A stretch of 64,000 bases of DNA from Phascolarctos cinereus (lineage: Eukaryota > Chordata > Mammalia > Diprotodontia > Phascolarctidae): the NCBI RefSeq assembly GCF_002099425.1, contig NW_018344058.1, positions 6,696,501 to 6,760,500 of the forward strand, given 5' to 3'. The notes under the pieces were generated by a model. The model worked only from the letters and a program-made list of their open reading frames with translations, had not been told where the DNA came from and ran no database searches. This document shows, one piece after another, positions 22,180 through 32,482 of this stretch. Position 1 is the first letter of the stretch. Each line of letters starts with the position of its first letter. The translations under genes were made by a program, and so were the position numbers.

Positions 22180-23880
22180 ACTCCCATGACCTTTGTCTTC
22201 GTCCTATTTAGATCACTTACAAAGGTGATCACATTTTAGATCTTATTATTTAAACCTGCTCCACTACTAAGATCTTGAACTCTGAAATTTCCCTCACTGA
22301 CCACCATCTCTGTCCTTCCACTGATTTTAGAACTTCACTCAACTCCACTAAACCTATTCCTTCATCCTCATCATACCATCTGGTCTCTCAATACCTTGTT
22401 TTCTCAATCTACTAACCCTCTCTGGTCTCATTTCCTTCTGTTCATTCTTGACCATATGATAGTTAAACATTTTTAACTGTACTCTACCCTTTAATCCATC
22501 ACTCCCTTTTGCCATTTCAATAGTCACACCCTGGTGACCTCCACAGTTGGTGACCACTACCATGCATTTCTGCTATTCTAGAAGTCTGGGACCCCCAGGA
22601 ATTCATCTTATCTAACCTCAATGGACACTCATTGCTAGATGGTGATACTTTTATTAATCTCAAAATGAACTTCAAACACCATGGCTTTTCCAAACTTACT
22701 CTCATGCCCCCAACTCCACTCAATCCCCCTTTCCCTTAGCAAATGACCCTCCACCACATTATGCTCTCTTTCTCAGTGATCTATTATGTTCCCATAGGTT
22801 TATTTGTTACTCCTACTTAAATGACTCCCAAATCTATGTAGCTCACCTTAATCTATTACCTAAATTCTAATCCCATAACATCCAATACACCACCTTAAGT
22901 TTTAGTTTCCATAGACACCTTAAAAACTAACATATCCAAAGCTCAACTCATATTTTCACCACCACCCTCCAAAGTCACTACCATTAACTTCTTCACTTCT
23001 GTTGAAGGCACCACCATCCTCCCAGTCACCCAGAATTGTAAGAATAAAGTCATCCTTGATTGATTGTTCCCTTCCTTTTAATCCCAATTCCATGCTAAAT
23101 CCTATCAATTTTGCTTCTACACTATCTCTAACACTAGTCCTCTTATCATCATTCACATTGACATGACCATAATTTAGACTATCATTACTTCTAGCTGGCA
23201 CCACTGTAATAGTCTCCTAACTGATTTCCCTGCCTCTAATATCTCCCTTCTCCAATCCACCTTTCATACAGATGCCAAAATAAACTTCCTAGACTTATGT
23301 CTGACAATGACACTGCTCCTGAGGAAAAGCTTTCAATGGCTTCCTATTGTCTCTTGGGATAAAAAACTCCTAAAATCCTCTAGGATAAAAGAACTCCTTT
23401 ACCTGGCATTTAAGGCCTTTAGCAATCTGGTTCCGACTTACCTTTCTGACCTTATTTTGTATTACTGTCCTTTATGTGTTCCATTTTCCTGACAAACTAG
23501 AAAATCAATAGCTACCCTAATTTAATTTCTATCTCCTGCCTCTGCACATTCATATATGCCGTTCCTATAGTTGGGATGTTCTTCCTTATCCCTCCTCATT
23601 GAAATCCTTCTCTTCCTCTAACTTACTGCTCCGTCATCACATTCCCTGACTCCCCACTCTCCTCTCTCCCCAGAAAAAAAAAGATAGTCTTTCCTCCTCA
23701 TTTTTTTGGTTCCTTTTTTTGGATCTCTCTTTTTCCCCCATCATTCTCTACCCTGTAATATGCTTATCTTTTTAAATGTCATACATTACCCCAATTCAGC
23801 AGTATGCCCAGCACCTAGCATAATGACTTGAACACATTATCATCATTATGTTTAATAAATGTTTCTCATTCAATTCATTG
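22180..23880 (+). repeat. long L2 LINE remnant (ORF2 3' half and 3' UTR)
   Basis: The best L2 copy in the window. Recognisable blocks in order: CTCACTGACCACCATCTCTG, ATGACTCCCAAATCTATGTA, CCAAAGCTCAACTCATATTT, GGCACCACCATCCTCCCAGT, CTCCAATCCACCTTTCATAC, TTCAATGGCTTCCTATTGTC, GGCATTTAAGGCCTTTAGCA and the CAGCACCTAGCATAATGACT tail. No long frame survives. A local duplication of an AACTCC...AGGATAAAA stretch lies near 23.36-23.40 kb. Confidence 0.85.
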
Positions 23881-25410
23881 AAACATTAGTCTGAGATAAA
23901 CAAATAGCGCATTGAAAACAATCAGTCCTATATCAGGGCAGAAAGAGACAAAATGGCCAGAATCCCAGTGAGACACGCCAGGAAGAAAGCTCAAAGACCA
24001 GAACATTCAAACAAAGTCAAGTTTAGGATGACTAACTTTTTTCTTAAACTAGTGAACAACTCTTTGGCAAGAGTCAGTTCAGGAAATGGGGGGTGGGGGG
24101 AATCAAGCTGTTTTTGTTGAACATATTTGAATGATTGTACAATTAATACAACTTCTAGTATCAACATGTGGTATGATGAAAAACATGCCTGAGAAAATAG
24201 CTTCAGCTTTTACAATTTGTAGCCAATTACCATGCACGTGGGGAAAATGTTTTCCTGGATCTTGAAGTCAGAAAGGTCTTTGCCCCAGTCCATGTCTGAT
24301 TGGCAGCTACATGCTGAGAAAGGACAGGTGGGCTAAGGAATGCCTATGGCCAGTTTGTATCAATGGCAAAAATGGCTTGTGTTCTTCTGTGTCAAGCCCT
24401 TTGGCTAGGTTCCAGCCTGTATCCAAATTGTGCATTTATGGGAATAGCTGAAAGGGACAGAAATCATCACAAAGAAATGTCCTTTTATGTGACAGTTATA
24501 TGACTTTTTGGCTATGCTTTTCTCCAAATGAACCTATCACCTCATAGATATTAATTATCTACATCTGCTGCTATATCTGGTCTGTTTTATTACTAGGATG
24601 TACTGCTTGTTTACCTTTGGAACTTAAAACTCCTTGGTAAATAAAGCACCACACCCCCCCAAAAAAATTTTAAAAATCATGGGTTTTGTCTTTATTTTGG
24701 GGGGAGGGCTCATTGAGTTTTAAAATTTTTATTTAGAAAGGTGCTTTTAATTTATTCTACTCTTCTACACAAAACCTATTAAAGACTTCATGATTGAAAA
24801 TCCAACAAAGCAAGATATGAAATAGTATTTATTTGCTTGGCAAGAAGTTAAACTGCAAGCTTAGAAGAAGAAAGAGTACACTTGGAGGGGCTAGGATATG
24901 TATGCTGTGTTCAGATTTAGTACTAGTTCATGACACTAGATACCATGACGTTTGACACTTAGCATTTTCAAGTATCATTTCAGCCATCACTAGCAAGGAT
25001 AGCAGGAATAAACTTACCCCATAGTCCCCATGCCCCTAAAAGGGCTCCATTTTTTAAATATCTAGAGAAGGAACAGCATCATTTCAATCTTACTTTTGAG
25101 GAAGTAAGGTGACATTTAAAAAGAAACAATGTATCAATCAAGGTCAGGGTTGGCAAGGCTATCACATTTTAATGAAATGCCTGCAGTAAGCCTGCTCTGG
25201 GAAAACTCATTTGGGGATCTGCTTATAAATTTCAGAATTCAAAGCACCATAAAGCCCTAAGCACCATACACATTTTGGAATCACATAAAGGACCAACCTG
25301 TAAAGGATCCAATGTCAGATATTCAGTGATATACAACCAACCAGTTAAGGGATTTTAAACAAGCAGGTGTTTGTGGCTTAACAGCATGCTCTCATGGGCC
25401 AGCACAGTAT
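23881..25410. other. mostly single-copy-looking intronic sequence
   Basis: 24.13-24.65 kb shows no repeat signature and has a more even base composition. An AATAAAG followed by a C- and A-run lies at 24.64-24.67 kb. No exon identified. Confidence 0.4.
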
Positions 25411-25414
25411 AACA

Positions 25415-25578
25415 GGGCATAGTTCTGAACCTCTTCTTTCTCATGGACCTCTTTGGCAATTTGGTAACACCTATGAAACCCCTTCTCAGAATCATATTTT
25501 TAAATGCATAAAATAAAGCTTATAGGATTGCAAAGGAAATCAATTCTACTGAAATATAGTCAATAAAAAAAGAACCCT
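25415..25578 (+). mobile_element. hAT-like miniature DNA transposon
   Basis: GTTCTGAACCTCTTCTTTCT near one end and AAAAAAAGAACCCTGCTG at the other. Internal CTCATGGACCTCTTTGGCAA, CCCCTTCTCAGAATCATATT and TAAATGCATAAAATAAAGC are shared with 39.80 and 42.15 kb. A non-autonomous family with GGTTAAGAACCCCTG-type ends. Confidence 0.75.
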
Positions 25579-25584
25579 GCTGTA

Positions 25585-25795
25585 GAGGGAAAAGAACACG
25601 AAACATGGTCAAGCAGACCTGGTTTCAAGTCACTTAATATCACTGACATTCAGTTTCCTCAGCTGTAAAACAAAGATAATGCTAGTTGTAACTGTCCCAT
25701 AGGATTGTTTTAATCCTGAATGTGTTTGCTGAATAACTGTAAATGAAAAATAAATTTTGAAAAATCACTTTGCAAACCTTAAAGTATACTACAAA
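25585..25795 (+). repeat. THER/MIR-type SINE
   Basis: CATGGTCAAGCAGACCTGGT, CAGTTTCCTCAGCTGTAAAA and CACTTTGCAAACCTTAAAGT. Confidence 0.8.
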
Positions 25796-25811
25796 TAACA
25801 ATTATGATTAC

Positions 25812-26098
25812 AGAGAGGAAGTATGGGGAAGTAGAAAAACCATAGGATTTAGGAGTCAGGAGAGAGCTGAGTCCAAATCCTGCCTTTGGCACTTACTAGT
25901 TCTATGACCACAAGAAAAAAAAAAGTCACTGATGTTCACTGACTTCAGTTTCCTCAAGTGTATAGTGAGTTTGAGAGCAATGCCTATAACATACTTATCT
26001 CTCAGATTTTTCATGAGGATAAAATGAGATAATGTATGTAAAGTACTTTGCAAACCTTAACCACCTATATAAATATCAGCTATTATTATCATAATTAC
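25812..26098 (+). repeat. THER/MIR-type SINE, near full length
   Basis: GAAAAACCATAGGATTTAGG, CTTTGGCACTTACTAGTTCT, TCAGTTTCCTCAAGTGTATA, AAATGAGATAATGTATGTAA and TTTGCAAACCTTAACCACCT. Confidence 0.88.
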
Positions 26099-26705
26099 TG
26101 CTCTTCAGGACTGAGGATTATAAGCAGCATGTGTGATTGCATTACACAGTACCATGAAGAAACAAAAATACACACAGTTGCATAAAGATATAGGGTTCCT
26201 ACGTGCCAACTCAAGGCAGAGGGCAAAAAAGACAGTTCATCTATAACCTAGTTAACACTCCAAAAAGATAGTGCACAAGTAGCCAGTGGGATTTATTTTG
26301 GTCTCAGCCTCCAAGTTATGTTCCAGTTACCTTTTACAGTGGGAAAATGTAGCACTGGCCTTCAAAATTTTGAGACCAGGCATTCAACTGACATAAGAAC
26401 AGGGAGAAGAGCCTAGCACCAAGATCTCATGGAATGAAGGCAATGCAGTGAAGCAAACAGGCCTAATTATCTATCTACCCCATGACTTGAGATTACAACA
26501 GGTACATCTCCTCATAGTTTTTCATTACGAGACTATGTGGTATCTCCATGGATTACCCAAAAGAACGGGTTCATAGCAAAAAACAACAGCAACTATTTTA
26601 AAAACAAAAGCAGCACAGGAAAAACTTTACAGTTTTCCTACCCCCGGAAGCAGCCTTTATTTCTATACAAAAAAATTAAGAAAAAAATATAAGTAACTGA
26701 ATCTT
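26099..26705. other. intronic sequence, nothing recognised
   Basis: No repeat head or exon identified. Confidence 0.4.
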
Positions 26706-26721
26706 TGAAAGAAAAGGGGGA

Positions 26722-28480
26722 GGACAGAGCCAAGATGGCAGGGTAAAAGCAGTGACTTGCTTGAGGTCTCCTCCAAACCCCTCCAAATATCTGTAAAAAA
26801 TGGCTCTAAACAAATTCTAAAGTGTCAGAACCCAAAAAAAGACAGTGAAACAAATTTACAGCCCAAGACAGCCTGGATGGTTGATTGGAAAGGTATATTG
26901 TGCTGAGTGGGGAGAGGAGTGCAGTTTGACGGGGGCGTACAGGAAAAACAGGGCTCAGTGAACCTAGAGCAGCCCTTAGAGGACTGAATCATGGGCAGCT
27001 GTGGCAGTTTCCAGACTTCTCAACCCACAAACACCAAAGACAACTTAGAAGGTCAGTGGGAAAAGTCTATGTCTGCCTTGAGAGAGAGAAGTGCAGTCCC
27101 AGCCCCAGTCCTCATGCAGAGCCCCAGGGCGGCAGCTGTTTCCTGAGCTTCCAGTGCACAGACTAAGGAGGAATTGCGTGGCTGATCAGAGGGGGATTGC
27201 AGGGATCTCTTTGCCAGTGCTGAGGCAGGAATCTCTTGCTTTGCCTGTGCTTGGATCTGGGTCACAGTTCTAGGTGATGGCCCTAGGGGCTCGGAGCAGT
27301 GCTGGAATGGCAGAGCTTGTAGTGGCAGTGTAGAAGGAATCCTCCTCACAGTTCCAAGGCAGAAAAGAGTGCTTGTGGTCACTCATAGACCAGAGCACAG
27401 GGCAGGAAAGGAGTAAATACCTCACCCTTGATCACAGCACCTTGGAAGAACTGAAAATTTACAGGTCCCTAGAAGTATCTCTGAAAACAGCTGCACAAAA
27501 CCCCCAAAGCTTGAGACAGTACATTCTCCACACTAGAAGCAGATCCTACCTTAACAAAGAGTTTATAACTCAAGTAATTGGCTGGGATCATGAGCAAGCA
27601 GCAAAAGAGTCAGACCATAGAATCTTACTTTGATGACAAAGAAAATCAAAACATAAAACCAGAAGAAGACAACAAAGTCAAAGCTACTATATCCAAAGCC
27701 TCCAAAAAAAATATAAATTGGTCCCAGGCCATGGAAGAGATCAAAAAGGATTTTGAGAAGCAAGTAAGGGAAGTAGAGGAAAAACTGGGGAGAGAAATGA
27801 GTGATGCAAGAAAATCATGAAAAACAAGTCAACAGCTTGCTAAAGGAGACCCAAAAAATACTGAAGAAAATAACACCTTAAAAAATAGCCTAACCCAAAC
27901 GGCAAAAGAGGTCCAAAAAGCCAATGAGGAGAAGAATGCTCTAAAAAGCAAAACTGGCCAAATGGAAAAGGAAGTCCAAAAGCTTACTGAAGAAAATACT
28001 TCCTTAAAAATTAGAATGGAGCAATTGGAAGCTAGTGAGAAATCAAGACACTGTAAAACAAATCTAAAAGAATGACAAAATAGAAAACAATGTGAAATAT
28101 CTCATTGGAAAAACAACTGACCTGGAAAATAGGTCCAGGAGAAAGAATTTAAAAATTATTGGACTATCTGAAAGCCACGATCAAAAAAGAGCCTAGACAT
28201 CATCTTTCAAGAAATTATCAAGGAAAACTGCCCTGATATTTTAGAACCAAAGGGCAAAATAGAAATGGAAAGAATCCACTGATCACCTTCTCAAAGAGAT
28301 CCCCAAAGGAGAACTCCTAGGAATATTGTAGCCAAATTCCATAGTTGCCAAGTCAAGGAGAAAATTTTGCAAGCAGCCAGAAAGAAACAATTCAAGTATT
28401 GTGGAAATACAATCAAGATAGCACAAGATTTAGCAGCTTCTACATTAAGGAACCACAGGGCATGGAATATAATATTCCAG
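26722..28480 (+). mobile_element. L1 LINE: 5' UTR and part of ORF1, 3'-truncated
   Basis: Starts at the L1 5' terminus (GAGGACAGAGCCAAGATGGC, ACCCCTCCAAATATCTGTAA). About 870 bases of 5' UTR follow, then ORF1. No ORF2, 3' UTR or A-tail is present; homology stops inside the ORF1 C-terminal domain at about 28.48 kb. A 13-base direct repeat GAAAGAAAAGGGG lies at the left edge (about 26709-26721) and at the right edge (about 28480-28492). It lies in the GPD2 intron, antisense to the gene. Confidence 0.85.
27590..28480 (+). pseudogene. L1 ORF1 fragment
   Basis: ATG at 27590 gives MSKQQKSQTIESYFDDKENQ, then a Lys/Glu-rich coiled-coil segment that is open to a stop at 27818-27820. Beyond it other frames keep L1 ORF1 features: LENRSRRKNLKIIGLSES (RRM region), then AARKKQFKYCGNTIKIAQDL and HRAWNIIFQ of the C-terminal domain. 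At least one frameshift and several stops; the last part of the C-terminal domain is absent. Confidence 0.85.
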
Positions 28481-28492
28481 GAAAGAAAAGGG

Positions 28493-28897
28493 GCCAACCT
28501 TATAAATGTGGCCTTAGAGTACTCTTTATTTCCCCCATCCTTCCCCCTTCTCACAAGGGCAAGTACATGGAAGGTAAGCATGTTTGTGTGAGCTAGACAA
28601 TACCTAATAGAAAAATCCCTGGCACTTCTAAATGGAGGTCTTTTAAAGCAAAAGAACTCAAAACAAAACCTCAGTAGTAAAATTATTTCAGATGTTGACT
28701 TTCACATCTAAAAAAAAAAAGCACATACAGACCTGAAGCATCATTAATACTGTACTCTAAATTAATGCTTCCAAATCAAACTGAGAAGTCCTTGACAGTA
28801 ATTTCTAAATAAACCCATTAGCTTGCACACTCCCTATATACAGTACTTTAACAGTCTGAAGTTTCGTATTTTAATCAGCAAATGTATAATTACTTAC
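28493..28897. other. GPD2 intron flank
   Basis: A T/C-rich stretch, an A-run at 28709-28719 and unremarkable sequence up to the donor site. A possible short L1-independent retrocopy tail at the A-run was not resolved. Confidence 0.4.
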
Positions 28898-28999
28898 TTT
28901 CTTCCTTCTGTAATGAGCAAACTGAGAGAGGCCTAGCACAGTGGCAAGTGCACCTCCTCCAACCAGAGCTGTCCCTTTGATAGCTTGTTGAAATGCCAT
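28898..28999 (-). CDS. GPD2: GPD2 first coding exon (mitochondrial glycerol-3-phosphate dehydrogenase), partial
   Basis: Read on the minus strand, an ATG at 28999-28997 opens 34 codons that run into a GTAAGT donor (28897-28892). The peptide begins MAFQQAIKGTALVGGG and ends LSQFAHYRRKK. It matches the start of mammalian GPD2 as I remember it (human MAFQKAVKGTILVGGG...LSQFAHYRRKQ) with only conservative changes. GPD2 is the FAD-linked dehydrogenase on the outer face of the inner mitochondrial membrane. It oxidises glycerol-3-phosphate to dihydroxyacetone phosphate and passes electrons to ubiquinone (glycerol-phosphate shuttle). This exon holds only the basic, glycine/alanine-rich targeting and membrane segment; the FAD-binding GGGATG motif lies in the next exon, not seen here. 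The start has G at -3 and G at +4, a favourable context. The exon ends on a codon boundary, so the next intron is phase 0. Confidence 0.93.
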
Positions 29000-29007
29000 T
29001 TCTTAAT
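28898..29007 (-). other. GPD2: GPD2 internal exon with splice sites (8 nt of 5' UTR plus coding part)
   Basis: On the minus strand a pyrimidine-rich tract runs into an AG at 29009-29008. Eight untranslated bases then precede the ATG, and the exon closes before GTAAGTA. An acceptor just upstream of the start codon means at least one non-coding exon and the promoter lie further right, in or beyond this window. Confidence 0.88.
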
Positions 29008-29690
29008 CTATTAAAAGATAAAGAAACAAGAAAAAATAAAGTTAATTTTTACAAGGAAAATCCAAAAAGTAAGAAGCAACTGTGAAAAATACAAAAACTA
29101 ATTCACAGCAGAGGAAAAATATATAAAATGAAAAAGCTGAGACTAATGATACAATCAGATGCAAATTGTAATTCAAAATAGCTTCAACCATCATAGAGGC
29201 TAACTTTTAATTTAAACAAAATAAATATAGATTTATCCAGTTTAACTGCTCCAGGACTCTTAAAGATGGTGAAGAGGTAAATTATAGTGGTTTTGATAAA
29301 ATGTCGTCTTATCCTTTAGAATTTGTTCCACAGCTTACTCCATTCCAAGAAGAGACTTAGCAAGTTTCTGTTGTCACTTAACTAAACAAAGATCTTACAG
29401 CTTCTTCCTCTCTGGCAAACTTCTCAGCAAAGTTCAATGGCTCTCTTGAGAATTTTTACTTCCCAGTCAAGGCCCACACACTATGCTTATATTCCCGAAA
29501 GTGAGACTAACAAAGATCAAAACAAGAAAGGAAAGGGGTGGAAGCTAAGGAAATAATTCCTTGATCCTCCCAAAGACTGACAAACATCACAATATGGTAG
29601 TTATGATAGTCAGCTAGACGACTTTCCATTCCAGCATTGATTGTGTGAGAGATGATCTCTCAGAAGTGAAGCCTCCTCAAAGGGTCATTA
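29008..29690. other. GPD2 upstream intron flank
   Basis: Acceptor pyrimidine tract at 29009-29030 (minus strand). The rest shows no repeat head or exon. Confidence 0.45.
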
Positions 29691-29739
29691 GTTCTTGTTA
29701 ACGGTTCTGGTATGGTTGCTTTTGAGTGGTACATGTGTA

Positions 29740-30219
29740 TCAACACTAAGTAAAGACCCCTTAGAATACAAGACCCCCTCCCCTAGCCTTCTCCCTCCCC
29801 TACTCTTAGATAGTATTAGCAGAAATTCCTGAGCCGTAAGAGAATCCTGTCTATCTCATCCTCTAGCTAGTTATATGACCTTGGGTAAAAGGCTGCTGAA
29901 ACTGTGACACCCTGAAAAGGGGAACATGCTAACATAATTTCTATACCTCTTTGTTCTCTCTGTTACTGGGGTAGTTTTTACACGAATAGATTGTACACCT
30001 GAGGCTCAGCCAATGAGCTGACAGGAAGGGGGTTAGGGTGGGTTGCTGCATGAGGGTCTATATAATCTTGCCTTAAACAAAGAGTACTCACACTCTTGGG
30101 GAAGCTTAGACAGCCCGGTGGTACCCTTTCTGAGAAAATCAATAAAGACATTTCTCCTTTTTGCAAACTTTTGTCAAGACTCTGGTTTTTAATTTGGGTA
30201 GGTGGTCTCTGTCCCACAC
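29740..30219 (+). repeat. LTR-like fossil (ERV, probably class I type), solo
   Basis: Promoter-like order on the plus strand: GCCAATGAGCTGAC (CCAAT box) at about 30009, TCTATATAATC (TATA) at about 30058, AATCAATAAAGACA (polyadenylation signal) at about 30139, a T-rich stretch and a CTGTCCCACACA end. The left boundary is uncertain (29.69-29.90 kb) and I saw no target-site duplication or internal region. It lies 0.7 kb upstream of the GPD2 exon and faces the other way. Confidence 0.6.
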
Positions 30220-30439
30220 AATTGATTACTTGGTTTTAGAAGAGGAATAAGGCTATTATGATAATGTCAAGGAAATATCTTCCAGTTAATTGAAATGTAT
30301 TTCTTCCTGACTATATCTGTCTGAAAATTAGCTTGGATATTTTGAGTTTAAGCTCATGAATTTCACTTTTTCTAATTAAAAATGTTTCTACTTCTAGATA
30401 ACTGTATTTACACAGGTTTTAGTTTATTTCCCAGCAATT

Positions 30440-30550
30440 TAAATATATGTAAGATATATGTATTTATATATGTATGTGTGTATATGAGAGTATGTATATG
30501 TATACATATAGGCATATGTACATGCATGCATATATACACATATATAATCC
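30440..30550. repeat. TATG/TACA simple repeat
   Basis: ATATGTATTTATATATGTAT and similar alternating purine-pyrimidine text. Confidence 0.9.
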
Positions 30551-30559
30551 ATCTATTTA

Positions 30560-30685
30560 TACTCTAATTGCTGCCTGTGGCATCTTGGGCAAATCATTTT
30601 ACTTCTCTGGCCCTAAGTTTCTTTATCTTTAAAATAAGGGGGTTGAACTAGATGATCTCTAGTTCTAAATCCATAATCCTATTAA
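30560..30685 (+). repeat. MIR-type SINE 3' half
   Basis: CATCTTGGGCAAATCATTTT, AGTTTCTTTATCTTTAAAAT and GAACTAGATGATCTCTAGTT. Confidence 0.85.
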
Positions 30686-30984
30686 AATTATACAATACGT
30701 AAATGAAAGGGGAAAAAATCTCAAGACAAAATTTTTGCCAACTGCCCTTTCTATCTCCCTCCCACTCCTACACTCCTCAACACTGCCTTGCATATTGTAA
30801 ACATTTAATAAGTACTTATTGTTGCTCAAGAGATCATACATTCAGTGACTAAATGTACTAACAGATCTTAGAAATATTGAGACTAGTTACTCCTAGCTCC
30901 ACAATAGATTCCATAATGATGGTGGCTGGTACACTCATTTCTTACAGAGCCCACTTTAGATAGCCCCCAGGGGAGAGATCACAA

Positions 30985-31150
30985 GATCATCAGTCTAGAA
31001 GAAGAAGGAACCTCAGAGAATCACCTACTCCAAACTCCTCCTTTTATAAATGAGAAAACTGAGGCCCAGAGAAGTTACTTGCCCCAAGTAGCAGCAAAGC
31101 CATCATTCAAACTCAGTTCCCCAAGTCTCTTACCACTACACCACTCAGTC
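30985..31150 (-). repeat. MIR-type SINE, antisense, well preserved
   Basis: AGAAGGAACCTCAGAGAATC, TGAGAAAACTGAGGCCCAGA, GAAGTTACTTGCCCCAAGTA and CTTACCACTACACCACTCAG. Confidence 0.9.
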
Positions 31151-32340
31151 TAAACCTGCTTTGTACCTTCCAGTGAGCTCACAACTGAGCTAATGAGAGA
31201 TGTATGTCACATACATAGTTTCACACTTTCGGCCCTGAACAGTGATAAGATATTCCCCATTTCCCCATCCCCACCTAATACATGGAGTACTCTGGGAAAT
31301 CTATAGTGTGCTCAGGTGTTTTACCTGTCTTCCCCTTTGCATACTGAGTATTACATAATTTTTAAAATTTTATTTGCCACACACATTAGATAAGCACAGT
31401 ATGGTTATTTAAAAAACACTGCCGAGGTAAAATAACTTTTGAATCTCTTGAATTTTATATTAAAAAGGATAACAATGCTTCATTTCCTTAAAATTGCATT
31501 TTACCTCTTCCCTTTACTCATTGTGGAAAACTCCCTCAGACAAAAGCGTAACTACTTTCTCTCTGTTCATTTTTAAATAGAGTGTTTTGTGTATTTTGGA
31601 AGAAGCTCCCAAGAAGGAAGAGATCATAGGACATCTCCTATATATGCCTCCAGGGAGCATTCTTCTTCACCAACCCTTTTCTTACCAAAGGTTCACTCTC
31701 TCCGCACCCCTATATTCAGGAAGAATGGCCAGAGTTTACTAAGTACCACATTAATCCCTGAACACAGACCTATTACCCAAAGCTAGTCTGACATGAAGGC
31801 CTTGTGGGAAGCTCACACTTCACTAAGTATTTACAGAATTACACCCTGCTTTGAGAAAACCTGCACTGTGAGTTTCCTGGACCCTTCCCAACCACCTGCT
31901 CTTAACAAAGGATACTAGTCTATTCTATTTAACTAACCAAATTATCAATTAAAGTACTTGCCTCAGAGAAATAAGCCTAGTAGCCCCATGGACATTTGCC
32001 TCATGGCTGACTGATTTTTAACTCAGAAGAATTCATTCTGTCATGTCAGTGTTATCACTGGTGACATCACAAAGGCAGCAACACATTTCACTTATCTGAT
32101 CTGATAAGTAGGGCCTATATAGTCAAGTGCGTGAAAATGTTCCAGGCCTGTATTCTTATCAGGATAATGTAGACCCCTGAGTCCATTACCTTTGCCAATC
32201 TGATTTGTCTGACATCAAAGTTACTAATGGTATATCTCATAGGCTGTGTTAATGATTTTCCTCCCCCCTCCTCTCTACCTCTTAATCCAGGAAATTTAAA
32301 ATACTGAACCAAATTTTGACTTCCCTAGGTTTTGAAGGGC
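31151..32340. other. single-copy-looking intronic sequence
   Basis: No repeat signature recognised over about 1.2 kb. The 31589-31786 open frame has no recognisable domain. Confidence 0.4.
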
Positions 32341-32344
32341 TTTT

Positions 32345-32482
32345 ATTTGTTATAACATTAGACTGCATGCTCCTTGAGGGCAGGGGTTGTCTTTTGCTTC
32401 TTTTAGTATCCCTAGCACTTAACACAGAGCCTGGAACATAGCAGATGCTGGACAAATGTTTGTTGATTGATTGACTATAAAG
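32345..32482 (+). repeat. L2 LINE 3' terminus
   Basis: GACTGCATGCTCCTTGAGGG, GTATCCCTAGCACTTAACAC, GCCTGGAACATAGCAGATGC and TTTGTTGATTGATTGACT. Confidence 0.93.

Noticed and set aside
23360-23410. Local duplication of an AACTCC...AGGATAAAA phrase
   Set aside because: A short slippage-type duplication inside a dead L2; recorded in that entry and not of wider interest.
27053-27382. 109-codon minus-strand frame and its plus-strand partner
   Set aside because: Both lie in the L1 5' UTR and have no protein signature.
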